A stretch of 64,000 nucleotides of DNA from Microtetraspora niveoalba. Its GTDB lineage: Bacteria > Actinomycetota > Actinomycetes > Streptosporangiales > Streptosporangiaceae. Each line of letters opens with the position of its first letter. Within the stretch, counting starts at the first letter, position 1. The notes under the pieces were generated by a model. It saw only the letters and a list, made by a program, of their open reading frames with translations. It ran no database searches and was not told the DNA's origin. Position numbers and translations under genes: made by a program. The stretch spans positions 93,402 to 157,401 of the forward strand of contig NZ_BBYM01000002.1 of NCBI RefSeq assembly GCF_001570405.1. The letters run 5' to 3'. Below are positions 49,327-57,266 of the stretch, in pieces.

Positions 49327-49821
49327 TCAGCTCCGGATCGGCAGGGCCGCGCGCGCGACGGCCAGGCGTTGGGCCTCGTCCCGTTCGGCGGCCTCCTGCT
49401 CGGCGGCCGCGCGCCTGTCGTAGGCGGCGCGCGCCGCGGCGATGGCGTTCTGGTGCTCCTCGGTCCAGACGACCAGGGCGCGGATGGTGCTGTGCAGCGT
49501 CACGCCCATCGGCGTCAGCTCGTAGTCCACCCGCGGCGGGACGGTCGGATGCACCGTCCTGCTCACCAGGCCGTCGCGCTCCAGGTGCCGCAGCGTGCGG
49601 GTCAGCATCCGCTGGCTGACCCCGTCGATCGCGCGGCGCAGCTCGGTGAAGCGCAGGCTCCGCTTGTCGAGCAGCGCGATCACCAGGAGGGACCACTTGT
49701 CGGCGACGCGGTCGAGGATCTGCCGCACCTCGCAGTCCGCGCGCTGGTCCCACTGGAGAACGTCGTCGTCGATGCCGGTATCCCCGCAGTAACCGAGGGA
49801 CTCGAAAGTGCCGTCTTCCAT
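49327..49821 (-). CDS. HxlR-family regulator
   Basis: Winged-helix regulator of 164 aa with the HxlR core DCEVRQILDRVADKWSLLVIALL and LRFTELRRAIDGVSQRMLTRTLRHLERDGLV (quoted as LRFTELRRAIDGVSQ and RMLTRTLRHLERDGLV). Cys30 is at the position where several HxlR proteins sense aldehydes or oxidants, and Cys12 lies near the N-terminus. The start is the ATG at 49821. The gene is divergent from an MFS efflux gene and a PPOX-type gene, which it probably represses. The C-terminal tail is long, charged and Ala-rich. Confidence 0.9.
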   Translation of the reverse strand: MEDGTFESLGYCGDTGIDDDVLQWDQRADCEVRQILDRVADKWSLLVIALLDKRSLRFTELRRAIDGVSQRMLTRTLRHLERDGLVSRTVHPTVPPRVDYELTPMGVTLHSTIRALVVWTEEHQNAIAAARAAYDRRAAAEQEAAERDEAQRLAVARAALPIRS

Positions 49822-49927
49822 GGTGATCAATGGTGCCTGACGATGCTGTCGGTTACAAGAGGGAACCGGCAGGCACTCGGGGAACCGCCCCGGGACCGGT
49901 TCCCCGATGAGAGGGAGTCAGATCCCG

Positions 49928-51376
49928 ATGTCCAACTCCGTCAGCGGATCCGTCGCCGCCGGCCACCCGGCCCGCATGACAGGGCGCGCGTGGGGCGTGC
50001 TGCTGGTCCTGTGCGGCGCGATCTTCCTGGAGGGGATCGACGTGGCGATGCTGAACGTGGCGCTGCCGTCGATCCGCGCCGACCTGGACCTGTCCACCGG
50101 AATGCTCAGCGGCGTGGTCAGCGCCTACGTGCTCGGCTACGGCGGGTTCATGCTGCTGGGCGGGCGCGCCGCCGACCTGCTGGGGCATCGGCGGATGTTC
50201 GTGTCGTGGCTGGCCGTCTTCCTGGTCTTCTCCGGGCTCGGCGGTTTCGCCACCGAGGGCTGGATGCTGCTGGCCGCACGCTTCGTCACGGGGGTCGCGG
50301 CCGCGTTCATGGCACCCGCCGGGCTGGCGCTGGTCACGTCCAACTTCCCCGAGGGGCCGGTGCGCACGAAGGCGCTCGGCGTGTACGCGGGGACGGCGGC
50401 GGGCGGGTTCTCGCTCGGCCTGGTCGCGGGCGGCGTGCTCGCCTCGTTCGGCTGGCGGTGGGTCTTCTTCGCGCCGGTCATCCTGTCGGCGCTGATCCTG
50501 GCGGCCGCGCTGGTCCTCGTCCGCGACACGGGCGGTGAGCGGACCTCGGGCGACTTCGACCTGGCGGGGGCGTTCGCCATCACAGGGGCCATGCTGCTGC
50601 TGGCGTACGGAGTGGTCCGGCTGGAGCACCCCGGTGACGGCCCCGGCCTGACCGCCGGCGTGTTCGTCGCGGGACTGGCGCTGCTGGGGCTGCTCGTCGT
50701 GATCGAGTCCCGGTCGTCGTCGCCGCTCGTGCGGCTGGGCGTCCTGCGCGCGGCGCCGCTCGTGCGCGTCAACGTGGCGGCGCTGCTGTTCCTGGTCGCG
50801 TTCGCGGGCTTCCAGTTCTTGGCCACCCTGTACTTCCAGGAGCTGCGCGGTTGGAACACGATGCAGACCGGCCTGGCCATGCTGGTCATCGGCGTCGACA
50901 CGGTGCTCGCGCCCACGCTGACGCCGCGCCTGGTGAACCGCTTCGGCAACACCCGGGTGCTGTTCGGCGGCGTCGTGCTCGCGGCGGTCGCGTACGCGCT
51001 GTTCCTGCCCGTCGGGATGGACTGGACCTACACCGCCATGCTTCCGGCGCTTCTCCTGCTCGGTCTGGCCTTCTCGCTGGCCTACGGTCCGCTGACCATG
51101 GCCGCGACCGAGGGCGTCGACGAGGACGAGCAGGGCCTGGCGGGCGGCCTGCTCTACACGGCCATGCAGTTCGGCACGGCGCTCGGGCTGTCGGCCGTCA
51201 CCGCCGTCAGCGTCGCCGCCGGGTCGGGGCTGGGCGCGCTGCGGACCGCGCTCGTCGTCCCGGTGGCGGCGGCGGCGCTGGGTGCGGCCGTCATCGCGTT
51301 CGGCCTCCGCGCCTCCGGCGCGCCGTCGGGGCCGGCGCAGGGCGCCCCGGCCGAGTCCGCCCCGGCCGCCGTCTGA
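49928..51376 (+). CDS. MFS efflux transporter
   Basis: Membrane transporter of about 482 aa with 14 predicted helices. LEGIDVAMLNVALPSIRADL is the helix-1 motif, GGRAADLLGHRRMF the motif A loop and GTAAGGFSLGLVAGGVLA a motif C-like antiporter signature. It belongs to the DHA2-like drug exporters. The start at 49928 follows GAGGGAG at a rather long spacing of 11 nt; an ATG at 49907 has none. It is divergent from the HxlR regulator and 28 nt before a PPOX-family gene, with which it forms an operon. Confidence 0.9.
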   Translation: MSNSVSGSVAAGHPARMTGRAWGVLLVLCGAIFLEGIDVAMLNVALPSIRADLDLSTGMLSGVVSAYVLGYGGFMLLGGRAADLLGHRRMFVSWLAVFLVFSGLGGFATEGWMLLAARFVTGVAAAFMAPAGLALVTSNFPEGPVRTKALGVYAGTAAGGFSLGLVAGGVLASFGWRWVFFAPVILSALILAAALVLVRDTGGERTSGDFDLAGAFAITGAMLLLAYGVVRLEHPGDGPGLTAGVFVAGLALLGLLVVIESRSSSPLVRLGVLRAAPLVRVNVAALLFLVAFAGFQFLATLYFQELRGWNTMQTGLAMLVIGVDTVLAPTLTPRLVNRFGNTRVLFGGVVLAAVAYALFLPVGMDWTYTAMLPALLLLGLAFSLAYGPLTMAATEGVDEDEQGLAGGLLYTAMQFGTALGLSAVTAVSVAAGSGLGALRTALVVPVAAAALGAAVIAFGLRASGAPSGPAQGAPAESAPAAV

Positions 51377-51404
51377 GCGGAGCCTGTACCGGAAGGAGAG
51401 GACG

Positions 51405-51893
51405 TTGGCCGCTCACGCGACGTCGTTCACGCAGATCAAGAGCCAGTTCGAGACCTACATCGGCGACATCGTGTACGCCACCATGACCACCGTCGACACG
51501 AAGGGACGGCCCCGCGCGCGAGTGTTGATCCCGGTCTGGGAGACCCTCGACGACGGCCCGCTCGGCTGGCTCGCCACCTACAGGACACCGGTCAAGGCCG
51601 CTCATCTGGCGGGCAACCCGCACACCACGTTCTCCTACTGGACGCCGCGCCAGAACGCGGTGAGCATCGACGCCGTCGCCACCTGGGTCGACGACCTCGA
51701 GGCCAAGCGCCACGTGTGGGAGCTCTACCGGCGTACGAGCCCGAAGGGGGCCGGGTACGACCTGGGCGCCTTCTGGCGCGGCGGGCCCGGCGATCCGAAG
51801 TTGCACCTCCTGAGGCTGGAGCCGTGGCGCGTCCAGGTGATCAGGGGAACCGACCTGCGCGGCAGGATCTGGTATGCCCCCGGGAAACGCTGA
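51405..51893 (+). CDS. PPOX-family (pyridoxamine-phosphate-oxidase-like) flavin/F420 protein
   Basis: A split-barrel protein of 162 aa. FETYIGDIVYATMTTVDTKG, then RPRARVLIPVWETLDDGPL, is the usual N-terminal barrel, and HTTFSYWTPRQNAVSIDAVA continues it. LHLLRLEPWRVQVIRGTDLR near the C-terminus is typical of the group that binds FMN, F420 or heme. The start is TTG at 51405, because GGAAGGAG lies 6 nt upstream and no ATG or GTG fits. It is co-transcribed with the MFS pump under the HxlR regulator. It may reduce or inactivate the compound that the pump exports. Confidence 0.87.
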   Translation: MAAHATSFTQIKSQFETYIGDIVYATMTTVDTKGRPRARVLIPVWETLDDGPLGWLATYRTPVKAAHLAGNPHTTFSYWTPRQNAVSIDAVATWVDDLEAKRHVWELYRRTSPKGAGYDLGAFWRGGPGDPKLHLLRLEPWRVQVIRGTDLRGRIWYAPGKR

Positions 51894-51988
51894 CGGGGCG
51901 CCGGGCCGTCACCGCCCATGACCCGGTCGCGTCGCCGGGTACGGATCGCGGCCGGGGTGCCCGGCCGCGATCCGGTACCCGGCGATCG

Positions 51989-52573
51989 TCAGTGCGGCCG
52001 GCGGAGTCCCGCGATGAGGATCTCGACCAGTCGACGCGCGTCGTAGCGGGAATCGTTGTCCATGCAGAGGTTCCCGACACCGCGCATGAGCTCGTACGCC
52101 TCCAGGCCGGACCGGATCTCGCCGGAACCGGCCGCGGCGTCGAGCAACTCGGCGCACACGGGCACGAGGCGGTCGAGGAAGTAGGCGTGCAGCGCGTCGA
52201 AGCCGGCGTCGTCGGACCGCAGCGCGGCGGCGAGTCCGTGCTTGGTGACCAGGAAGTCGACGAAGAGGTCGATCCATCGCCCCAGCGCGGCGTAAGGAGT
52301 CGCGCTGGTCGCCAGCAGCGCCGGACCGGCCTCGGCGCAGGCCTCGACCTGGTGCCGGTAGACCGCGATGACGAGATCCGCCCGCGTCGGGAAGTGGCGG
52401 TAGATCGTGGCCGTCCCGACGCCGGCCTTGGCCGCGATTTCGCGTACCGGCGCGTCCACGCCCGACGTCACGAAGATCGCGGCCGCCGCGTCGAGCAGAG
52501 TCTCCTTGTTGCGCCGGGCGTCCGCCCGTTTGGGCCGGGCCGCATGCCCCGCGCCACGGTCGCCGTCGTTCAC
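51989..52573 (-). CDS. TetR-family regulator of the aldo/keto reductase
   Basis: Regulator of 194 aa. The HTH is VREIAAKAGVGTATIYRHFPTRADL. The C-terminal domain (LGRWIDLFVDFLVTKHGL, with DALHAYFLDRLVP) matches the common actinobacterial TetR type whose sites read AAACGGGAC..GTCCCGTTT or similar. The GTG at 52573 follows GGGGGGAAGG at good spacing. Two such sites lie in the gap to the divergent reductase gene, so both autoregulation and repression of the reductase are likely. Confidence 0.92.
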   Translation of the reverse strand: MNDGDRGAGHAARPKRADARRNKETLLDAAAAIFVTSGVDAPVREIAAKAGVGTATIYRHFPTRADLVIAVYRHQVEACAEAGPALLATSATPYAALGRWIDLFVDFLVTKHGLAAALRSDDAGFDALHAYFLDRLVPVCAELLDAAAGSGEIRSGLEAYELMRGVGNLCMDNDSRYDARRLVEILIAGLRRPH

Positions 52574-52597
52574 CGCGCCTTCCCCCCACCATCGAGA

Positions 52598-52648
52598 TTG
52601 CTAAACGGGACAATGTTCCGTATCTTCAAACGGGACACGGTCCCGTTT
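52598..52648 (+). promoter_or_regulatory. promoter and twin TetR operators of the second aldo/keto reductase
   Basis: TTGCTA (52598-52603), 17-nt spacer, TATCTT (52621-52626). Site 2 (52628-52648) has perfect 9-bp arms AAACGGGAC and GTCCCGTTT around 3 nt. Site 1 (52603-52623) is a weaker copy (AAACGGGACAATGTTCCGTA...) filling the promoter spacer. The two centres are 25 bp apart. Confidence 0.8.
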
Positions 52649-52726
52649 GTCCATGATGCCAGAGCAGGGGACCGGCGACCAACCACGCGTCGCCACCGCA
52701 CTTCACCCGCAACGGAGGAGACAGTC

Positions 52727-53746
52727 ATGCAGTACCGCACCTTGGGCCGCACCGGTGTGCAGGTCAGCTCCCTCGCGCTCGGCGCGATGAACTTCGGCGC
52801 GATCGGACGCACCACCCAGGACGAGGCCACCGCCATCGTCGACGCCGCCCTCGATGGCGGGATCAACCTCATCGACACCGCAGACATGTACAGCGGCGGT
52901 GTGTCGGAAGAGATGGTCGGCAAAGCCATCGCCGGCCGCCGCGACGACATCGTGCTGGCCACGAAGGCGACCATGCCCATGGGCGACGAGCGCAACCATC
53001 GGGGCAGCTCGCGCCGCTGGCTGGTCACCGCGCTGGACGACAGCCTGCGCCGCCTCGGCGTGGACCACGTCGATCTCTACCAGATCCACCGGTGGGACCC
53101 GAGCACCGGCGACGAGGAGACGTTGTCGGCTCTGACCGACCTCCAGCGCGCGGGGAAGATCCGCTACTTCGGCTCCTCGACCTTCCCCGCGTACCGCATC
53201 GTGCAGGCGCAGTGGGCCGCCCGCGAGCATCACCTGAGCCGGTACGTCACCGAGCAGCCCAGCTACTCGATCCTGCAACGCGGGATCGAGAGCCACGTGC
53301 TCCCCGTGACCGAGGAGTACGGGCTCGGCGTGCTGGTGTGGAGCCCGTTGGCCTCGGGCTGGCTGTCGGGAGCGATCCGTGAGGGCCGGGAGATCGCCAC
53401 CCACCGCTCGACGTTCATGCCGGAGCGCTTCGACACCGCCGTTCCGTCCAACCGGGCCAGGCTCGACGCCGTCGAGCGGTTGGCCGGCGTCGCCGACGAG
53501 GCCGGCCTGACGATGATCCAGCTCGCGCTCGGATTCGTGACCGCGCACCCCGCCGTGACCAGCGCGATCATCGGTCCCCGCACGCTGGACCACCTGCACT
53601 CGCAACTCGCGGCCGCCGACACCGTGCTCTCCGCCGACGTGCTCGACGCGATCGACACGATCGTCGCCCCCGGCACCGACCTCGCCCCACACGAGAAGTT
53701 CGACACTCCGCCCGCACTGCTCGACCCGTCGCTGCGGCGTCGCTGA
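52727..53746 (+). CDS. aldo/keto reductase (TetR-controlled)
   Basis: NADPH-dependent reductase of 339 aa, clearly paralogous to the one at 45555: NLIDTADMYSGG (Asp and Tyr), VLATKATMP (Lys), YQIHRWD (His), VTSAIIGPRTLDHL (NADP end). GGAGGA precedes the ATG. Transcription starts from a promoter covered by two TetR operators, so the gene is induced when the divergent TetR protein binds its ligand. The substrate is probably a carbonyl compound related to that ligand. Confidence 0.92.
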   Translation: MQYRTLGRTGVQVSSLALGAMNFGAIGRTTQDEATAIVDAALDGGINLIDTADMYSGGVSEEMVGKAIAGRRDDIVLATKATMPMGDERNHRGSSRRWLVTALDDSLRRLGVDHVDLYQIHRWDPSTGDEETLSALTDLQRAGKIRYFGSSTFPAYRIVQAQWAAREHHLSRYVTEQPSYSILQRGIESHVLPVTEEYGLGVLVWSPLASGWLSGAIREGREIATHRSTFMPERFDTAVPSNRARLDAVERLAGVADEAGLTMIQLALGFVTAHPAVTSAIIGPRTLDHLHSQLAAADTVLSADVLDAIDTIVAPGTDLAPHEKFDTPPALLDPSLRRR

Positions 53747-53785
53747 CCGCCCGAGGGACAGCTCCGCATCCTCTCCCGCGGCTCC

Positions 53786-53802
53786 CGACTCCACGGGAGT
53801 CG
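53786..53802. terminator. small hairpin between convergent genes
   Basis: CGACTCC and GGAGTCG form a 7-bp stem with loop ACG, 40 nt after the reductase stop. The rest of 53747-53950 shows no gene. Confidence 0.4.
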
Positions 53803-53950
53803 CGACGGCGCCCGGCGAGCCGGGTTCTCCCACCGGCTCACCGGCGCCCGCCGAAGGCGAACGTGGGGCACACCCGCCCTCTCCGCGCAGGGACGGCAGA
53901 CCGGGAAGCCGGGGCCCGGCGAGGCCGGTGCGGGCGGCGCGGGCGACCGG

Positions 53951-54424
53951 TCACCGCGGGCCGGCGTCCTCCTCGGACACGTGCTCACGCCATGCGCGTT
54001 GCGCCTTGGCGACCCGGTGCAGCGCGGACGTGAAGGCGCGGTAGGCGTCCTCCCCCAGCTCCCGGCGGTGACGCTCCTCGATGTCGGCGAGAATGGCCCG
54101 CGCCTTGGCGACCTCGTCCAGTCCCGCCGGCGTCGGGACGACGAGTTTCGCACGCCGATCCCGCGGGTCCGGCACCCGGGCGACGTAGCCCAGACGTTCC
54201 AGCTCGTCCACGATGACGCCGACGATCTGCTTGTGCTGCCCCGACCGCGACGCCAGCTCGGTCGCCCGCGCCCCCTCCGGCGGGAGCACCGCGAGCACCG
54301 TCCCGTGACGCGGTCCCACCCGCTCATGCCCCTGCTCGGCCAGACGGGCGAACAACTCCTCCTGCAGCGCGCGGCCCAGCTGCCCGACCAGCACTCCCAA
54401 GTCCGGCTCCCGTGTCTCGGCCAT
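53951..54424 (-). CDS. MarR-family regulator
   Basis: Winged-helix regulator of 157 aa. ATELASRSGQHKQIVGVIVDELERLGYVARV is the DNA-binding region (recognition helix in HKQIVGVIVDELERLGYV), and DPRDRRAKLVVPTPAG is the MarR wing. The ATG at 54424 with GGGGATGG upstream is chosen over a longer frame starting at 54451, which would overlap the operator. It is divergent from an AHSA1/START-type protein gene, with a 33-bp inverted repeat between them. Confidence 0.9.
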   Translation of the reverse strand: MAETREPDLGVLVGQLGRALQEELFARLAEQGHERVGPRHGTVLAVLPPEGARATELASRSGQHKQIVGVIVDELERLGYVARVPDPRDRRAKLVVPTPAGLDEVAKARAILADIEERHRRELGEDAYRAFTSALHRVAKAQRAWREHVSEEDAGPR

Positions 54425-54439
54425 CCCATCCCCAAATTT

Positions 54440-54472
54440 AGTCACGATCATTGACGGTCATTAATCGTTACT
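54440..54472. promoter_or_regulatory. MarR-type operator (33-bp inverted repeat)
   Basis: AGTCACGATCATTGAC (54440-54455) and GTCATTAATCGTTACT (54457-54472) match as inverted repeats at 13 of 16 positions around a single central base. The element is in AT-rich DNA between MarR and its divergent neighbour. Confidence 0.65.
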
Positions 54473-54533
54473 ATACCGTGGAGGCAGTCGACCTCGCACA
54501 CGGCGGGGAAGAGCGAGCGAAGGAGCACGCGTC

Positions 54534-54950
54534 ATGAGCAACGCCGGCTTTTCCTACACCCTCACCCGCACCCTCGACGCCCCGATCGACAAGGTCTGGG
54601 CCGCCTGGACCACCCCCGAGATCTACGGCCGGTGGGCCAGCGCCGAAGAGGTCGCCCTGGACGTGCGGACCGGCGGCGTCTGGAGCTCGGTCATGGTCAT
54701 CCCCGGCGGCGCCCGCGTCCCGCTGTCCGGCACCTACGCCGAGGTCGTCGACCGCAAGCGCCTGGTGATGGGGATGAACGTCCCGGGCCAGGCCGAGCCC
54801 GTCCTCATGACCGCCGAGTTCGCCGCCGACGGCGATCGCACCCAGATCACCCTGTCCCAGGACTTCGACACCGCACAGGACCGCGACCAGGCCGAACAGG
54901 GTAGCAACTTCCTTCTGGACGGCCTCGCCGCCCACCTCGCCACGACCTGA
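54534..54950 (+). CDS. SRPBCC/AHSA1-family protein
   Basis: A 138-aa START-like (Bet v 1 fold) protein. FSYTLTRTLDAPIDKVWAAWTTPEIYGRW (as LTRTLDAPIDKVWAAW and TTPEIYGRW) is the hallmark opening of activator-of-Hsp90-ATPase-homologous proteins, and the usual LSQDFDTAQDRDQAEQG and long last helix follow. The fold holds a hydrophobic ligand. It is divergent from a MarR regulator, so it is probably induced by a lipophilic compound that it binds. Confidence 0.87.
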   Translation: MSNAGFSYTLTRTLDAPIDKVWAAWTTPEIYGRWASAEEVALDVRTGGVWSSVMVIPGGARVPLSGTYAEVVDRKRLVMGMNVPGQAEPVLMTAEFAADGDRTQITLSQDFDTAQDRDQAEQGSNFLLDGLAAHLATT

Positions 54951-55088
54951 ACCGCCGGGCGGAGAACGTCCGCCGCCGCGACCGGGTGCCCGCCGCCACG
55001 CACCGCACTTCGGCACGGGTACCCGCTCGCCGCCTCCTCTCGCGGTCACCACCGGAGGAGACCTCGCGGTGCTTGGTCTCGCCTGACG

Positions 55089-55466
55089 TCACACGGGCGT
55101 GTACGGCGTCCAGGTGACGACGAACGCGGCGACCAGCAGGAGTGGTAAGACCTGCACCAACGCGATGTCCCGTCGGCGACGCCTCCACGCGACGACGGCG
55201 GCCGCCAGCAGAATCAGGGCCACGACCGCCGATGAGGTGTAAGCGGCAGCGGAACGGAAGTTCATCTCCGCGAGCCACTCGGCGGGAGTCGGGTCTCCCC
55301 GCCCGTCGCACCACACACTGGCTCCGTCGCAGAGCTCACCCCGGAGGTGAACACTGTTTCGAGCCCAACCCGCCACCAGCAGAAGGAGCATGTCCCCGAG
55401 CAGAACTGCACCGGCGGACACGACTCGCCAGCGCGTGGAGACTCCCCCGGCCTCGTGATCCTTCAT
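55089..55466 (-). CDS. small membrane protein of unknown function
   Basis: About 125 aa. It has three hydrophobic segments: VVSAGAVLLGDMLLLLVAGW, AYTSSAVVALILLAAAVVAW and VQVLPLLLVAAFVVTW. Between the first two is an outer loop with two cysteines (LCDGASVWCDG) that could form a disulfide. RRRRRD follows the second helix. I do not recognise the family. GTG (55469) and ATG (55466) starts are both possible; neither has a strong ribosome-binding site. Confidence 0.65.
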   Translation of the reverse strand: MKDHEAGGVSTRWRVVSAGAVLLGDMLLLLVAGWARNSVHLRGELCDGASVWCDGRGDPTPAEWLAEMNFRSAAAYTSSAVVALILLAAAVVAWRRRRRDIALVQVLPLLLVAAFVVTWTPYTPV

Positions 55467-55597
55467 CACTTGATCGTACGAAATGCACGCCTGCGCCCCG
55501 TGCCGCCGGAGACTCCGACGCCGTCCGCGACCACGTCGCCGCCACTTGGGAGCGGCGCCGGCCGCGGACGAGGCGGGGCCCGGAGTACCGAAGGGCG

Positions 55598-56074
55598 TCA
55601 GGAGCAGGCGGCGAGCAGCTTCTTGCTGGCCGCGTCGGCCTTCTTGCCGACATCGGCCGCCGTGACGGAGCCGACGTCGAGCTGGGAGAACGCGTCGACC
55701 ATCTCAGTCAGGGCCGTCTTCAGATCGCCGTCGGCCCGCTCGGAGATCTTCTTGAGCGTGCCGGCGTGGTCCGAGATCGCTTTGTTGATGCCCGTGGGGT
55801 CGGTGGCCGACGCCATCACCTTGGTCATGAAGTCGCCCGACGCGGCGACCGCCTCCGCGCAGAGCGCCGCGTTGTCCGCGCCGCCGCCCGCGCCGCCGCC
55901 CGAGTCGCCTTCCGCGGCGTCGCCGCCGCTGCCGCCGCCGTCGGCGACCTCGGTGACGCGGGCCGCCTTGTCGTCTCCGCTCCCGCCGCTGCCGTCGCCG
56001 CTGCCGCAGGCCGCGGTGAGCGAGACGAGCACGATCGCCGCGACGGCTGTGAGGGTCTTCCTGACGTTGATCAT
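55598..56074 (-). CDS. small secreted lipoprotein, Gly/Asp-rich linker plus helical domain
   Basis: A 158-aa lipoprotein. The signal peptide TLTAVAAIVLVSLTAACGSG ends in a lipobox (TAAC), so the Cys is the lipid anchor. A flexible Gly/Ser/Asp stretch of about 45 residues follows, then a helical domain (CAEAVAASGDFMTKVMASAT, LTEMVDAFSQLDVGSV) with a second Cys near the C-terminus that may pair with the first domain Cys. GGAAGGG precedes the ATG. No family is recognised; many actinomycete genomes carry such cell-surface proteins. Confidence 0.75.
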   Translation of the reverse strand: MINVRKTLTAVAAIVLVSLTAACGSGDGSGGSGDDKAARVTEVADGGGSGGDAAEGDSGGGAGGGADNAALCAEAVAASGDFMTKVMASATDPTGINKAISDHAGTLKKISERADGDLKTALTEMVDAFSQLDVGSVTAADVGKKADAASKKLLAACS

Positions 56075-56403
56075 TCGTGGCCCTTCCGATGATTCATTAC
56101 GGATGACGAACTGTCTCGCGCTCCCCTTGCGGCCCGCTTTCAACGGCCTCTCACCGCCTAGCGTGGCTCGCGAGCGGCTGGGAGTGATCCGTGTCAGCAC
56201 GGAGATCGGTCCCGGTGCCGACGGCGGCGTAGGCCGGTGCGGCGGTGAAGCTGCGTCCGGCGAACTGTGCGGCCGGCCCGCGCGGCGACCGGCCGCCCGC
56301 AACCGCACGCTTCGACTCCTCGCCCACCCGCTCGGAGCGAACTGACCCGACGGAAGCGGGCGCAGGCCACTGGCCCCATCCGGCTTCCGTCCTCAGCTGT
56401 GAA
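56075..56403. other. gene-free stretch
   Basis: I see no coding pattern, repeat or clear terminator here. A short upstream promoter for the lipoprotein gene presumably lies near 56080-56120, where the DNA is less GC-rich. Confidence 0.5.
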
Positions 56404-56595
56404 TCAGAGATAGGAGATCAAGGCGGCCCAATGTTCTTCCGTCAGGGGATGCGGATTAGCTGCGCCCGGCACGCGTCGAAACGTCATCCCCTGGAACCGC
56501 TCGTCGTCATGAAGAGCCCGGAACGGAATCACGCGATCACGCCAGCTGTCCACCACCACCGGAACGAACCATGCTCTCGTGGGCGACAGCCGACC
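56404..56595 (-). other. possible small gene or gene remnant
   Basis: An open frame of 63 codons reads TRAWFVPVVVDSWRDRVIPF, RALHDDERFQGMTFRRVPGA, ANPHPLTEEHWAALISYL and stops. The composition is protein-like, but codon use is less GC-biased than in neighbouring genes and there is no ATG with a ribosome-binding site; only GTG codons near the start of the frame could initiate. It may be the tail of a transferred, now truncated gene. Confidence 0.3.
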
Positions 56596-56630
56596 TCATG
56601 AAACCGGCCACTGTCGGGTCGACACGGTTG

Positions 56631-57245
56631 TCATGACGCTTCGGGCCCGACGTGGGTGATGGAGTGGCGGCCGATCCGCCAGGTGCCGCCGTCGGCGCGG
56701 GCGCCGCGCAGCCCGTCCAGAGTGCCGGGGCCGGCCAGCCGCACGGTCTCGATGCCGCCGATCGAGGCGAACGCGAAGGTCCGCGCCGGGTCCCAGGCCG
56801 TGCTGTGCCGCAGGCGGCGGCTCATCTGCGCCCATCCCAGCGCGGCGCCCGCGACCACCCATGCATCGGGATCGCCCGCGACGAAGCGGGTGGCCGGGCG
56901 CAGCCAGGAGGCGGCCTCCTCCGGCCAGGTGACGACCGCCAGGATCTGCCCGCCGCGGGCGTGCCAGGCACGAGCGAACGCCTCGGCGGCCGCGGTGGAG
57001 GCGGCGTCGCGGCCGTGGCCGAGCGTGACCACCTCGGTCCGGGGCCGCCGCCCGGTGAGCAGGTCGACCAGTGCGGCCACTTCGGCGGCGGTGTGCCCGG
57101 CCGGTGCGGCAACGGGGAACCGCCGGGTGCCGATCAGCGGTGAGCGTGTCGGAGCCGGCATGGCATCCCCTGTCGTTTCGTGTCGTTCGTCGAGCGTCCA
57201 GCGGGTGCGCTCGTCCGGCGGGCACACCGCGCACGGCCGGTACAT
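56631..57245 (-). CDS. protein of unknown function, partner of the 2OG oxygenase
   Basis: A 204-aa soluble protein. The N-terminus has a CxxC (RPCAVCPPDERTRW). The rest looks alpha/beta (AAEVAALVDLLTGRRPRTEV, GQILAVVTWPEEAASWLRPA, TFAFASIGGIETVRL) and vaguely recalls one lobe of a type I periplasmic-binding fold, but I cannot place it in a family. The ATG at 57245 has GGGAG 6 nt upstream and is 21 nt after the oxygenase stop, so the two genes are an operon. A second in-frame ATG at 57161 also has AGGGG and would omit the CxxC. Confidence 0.65.
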   Translation of the reverse strand: MYRPCAVCPPDERTRWTLDERHETTGDAMPAPTRSPLIGTRRFPVAAPAGHTAAEVAALVDLLTGRRPRTEVVTLGHGRDAASTAAAEAFARAWHARGGQILAVVTWPEEAASWLRPATRFVAGDPDAWVVAGAALGWAQMSRRLRHSTAWDPARTFAFASIGGIETVRLAGPGTLDGLRGARADGGTWRIGRHSITHVGPEAS

Positions 57246-57266
57246 CGGGTCGCTCCCGTTCGGGTC

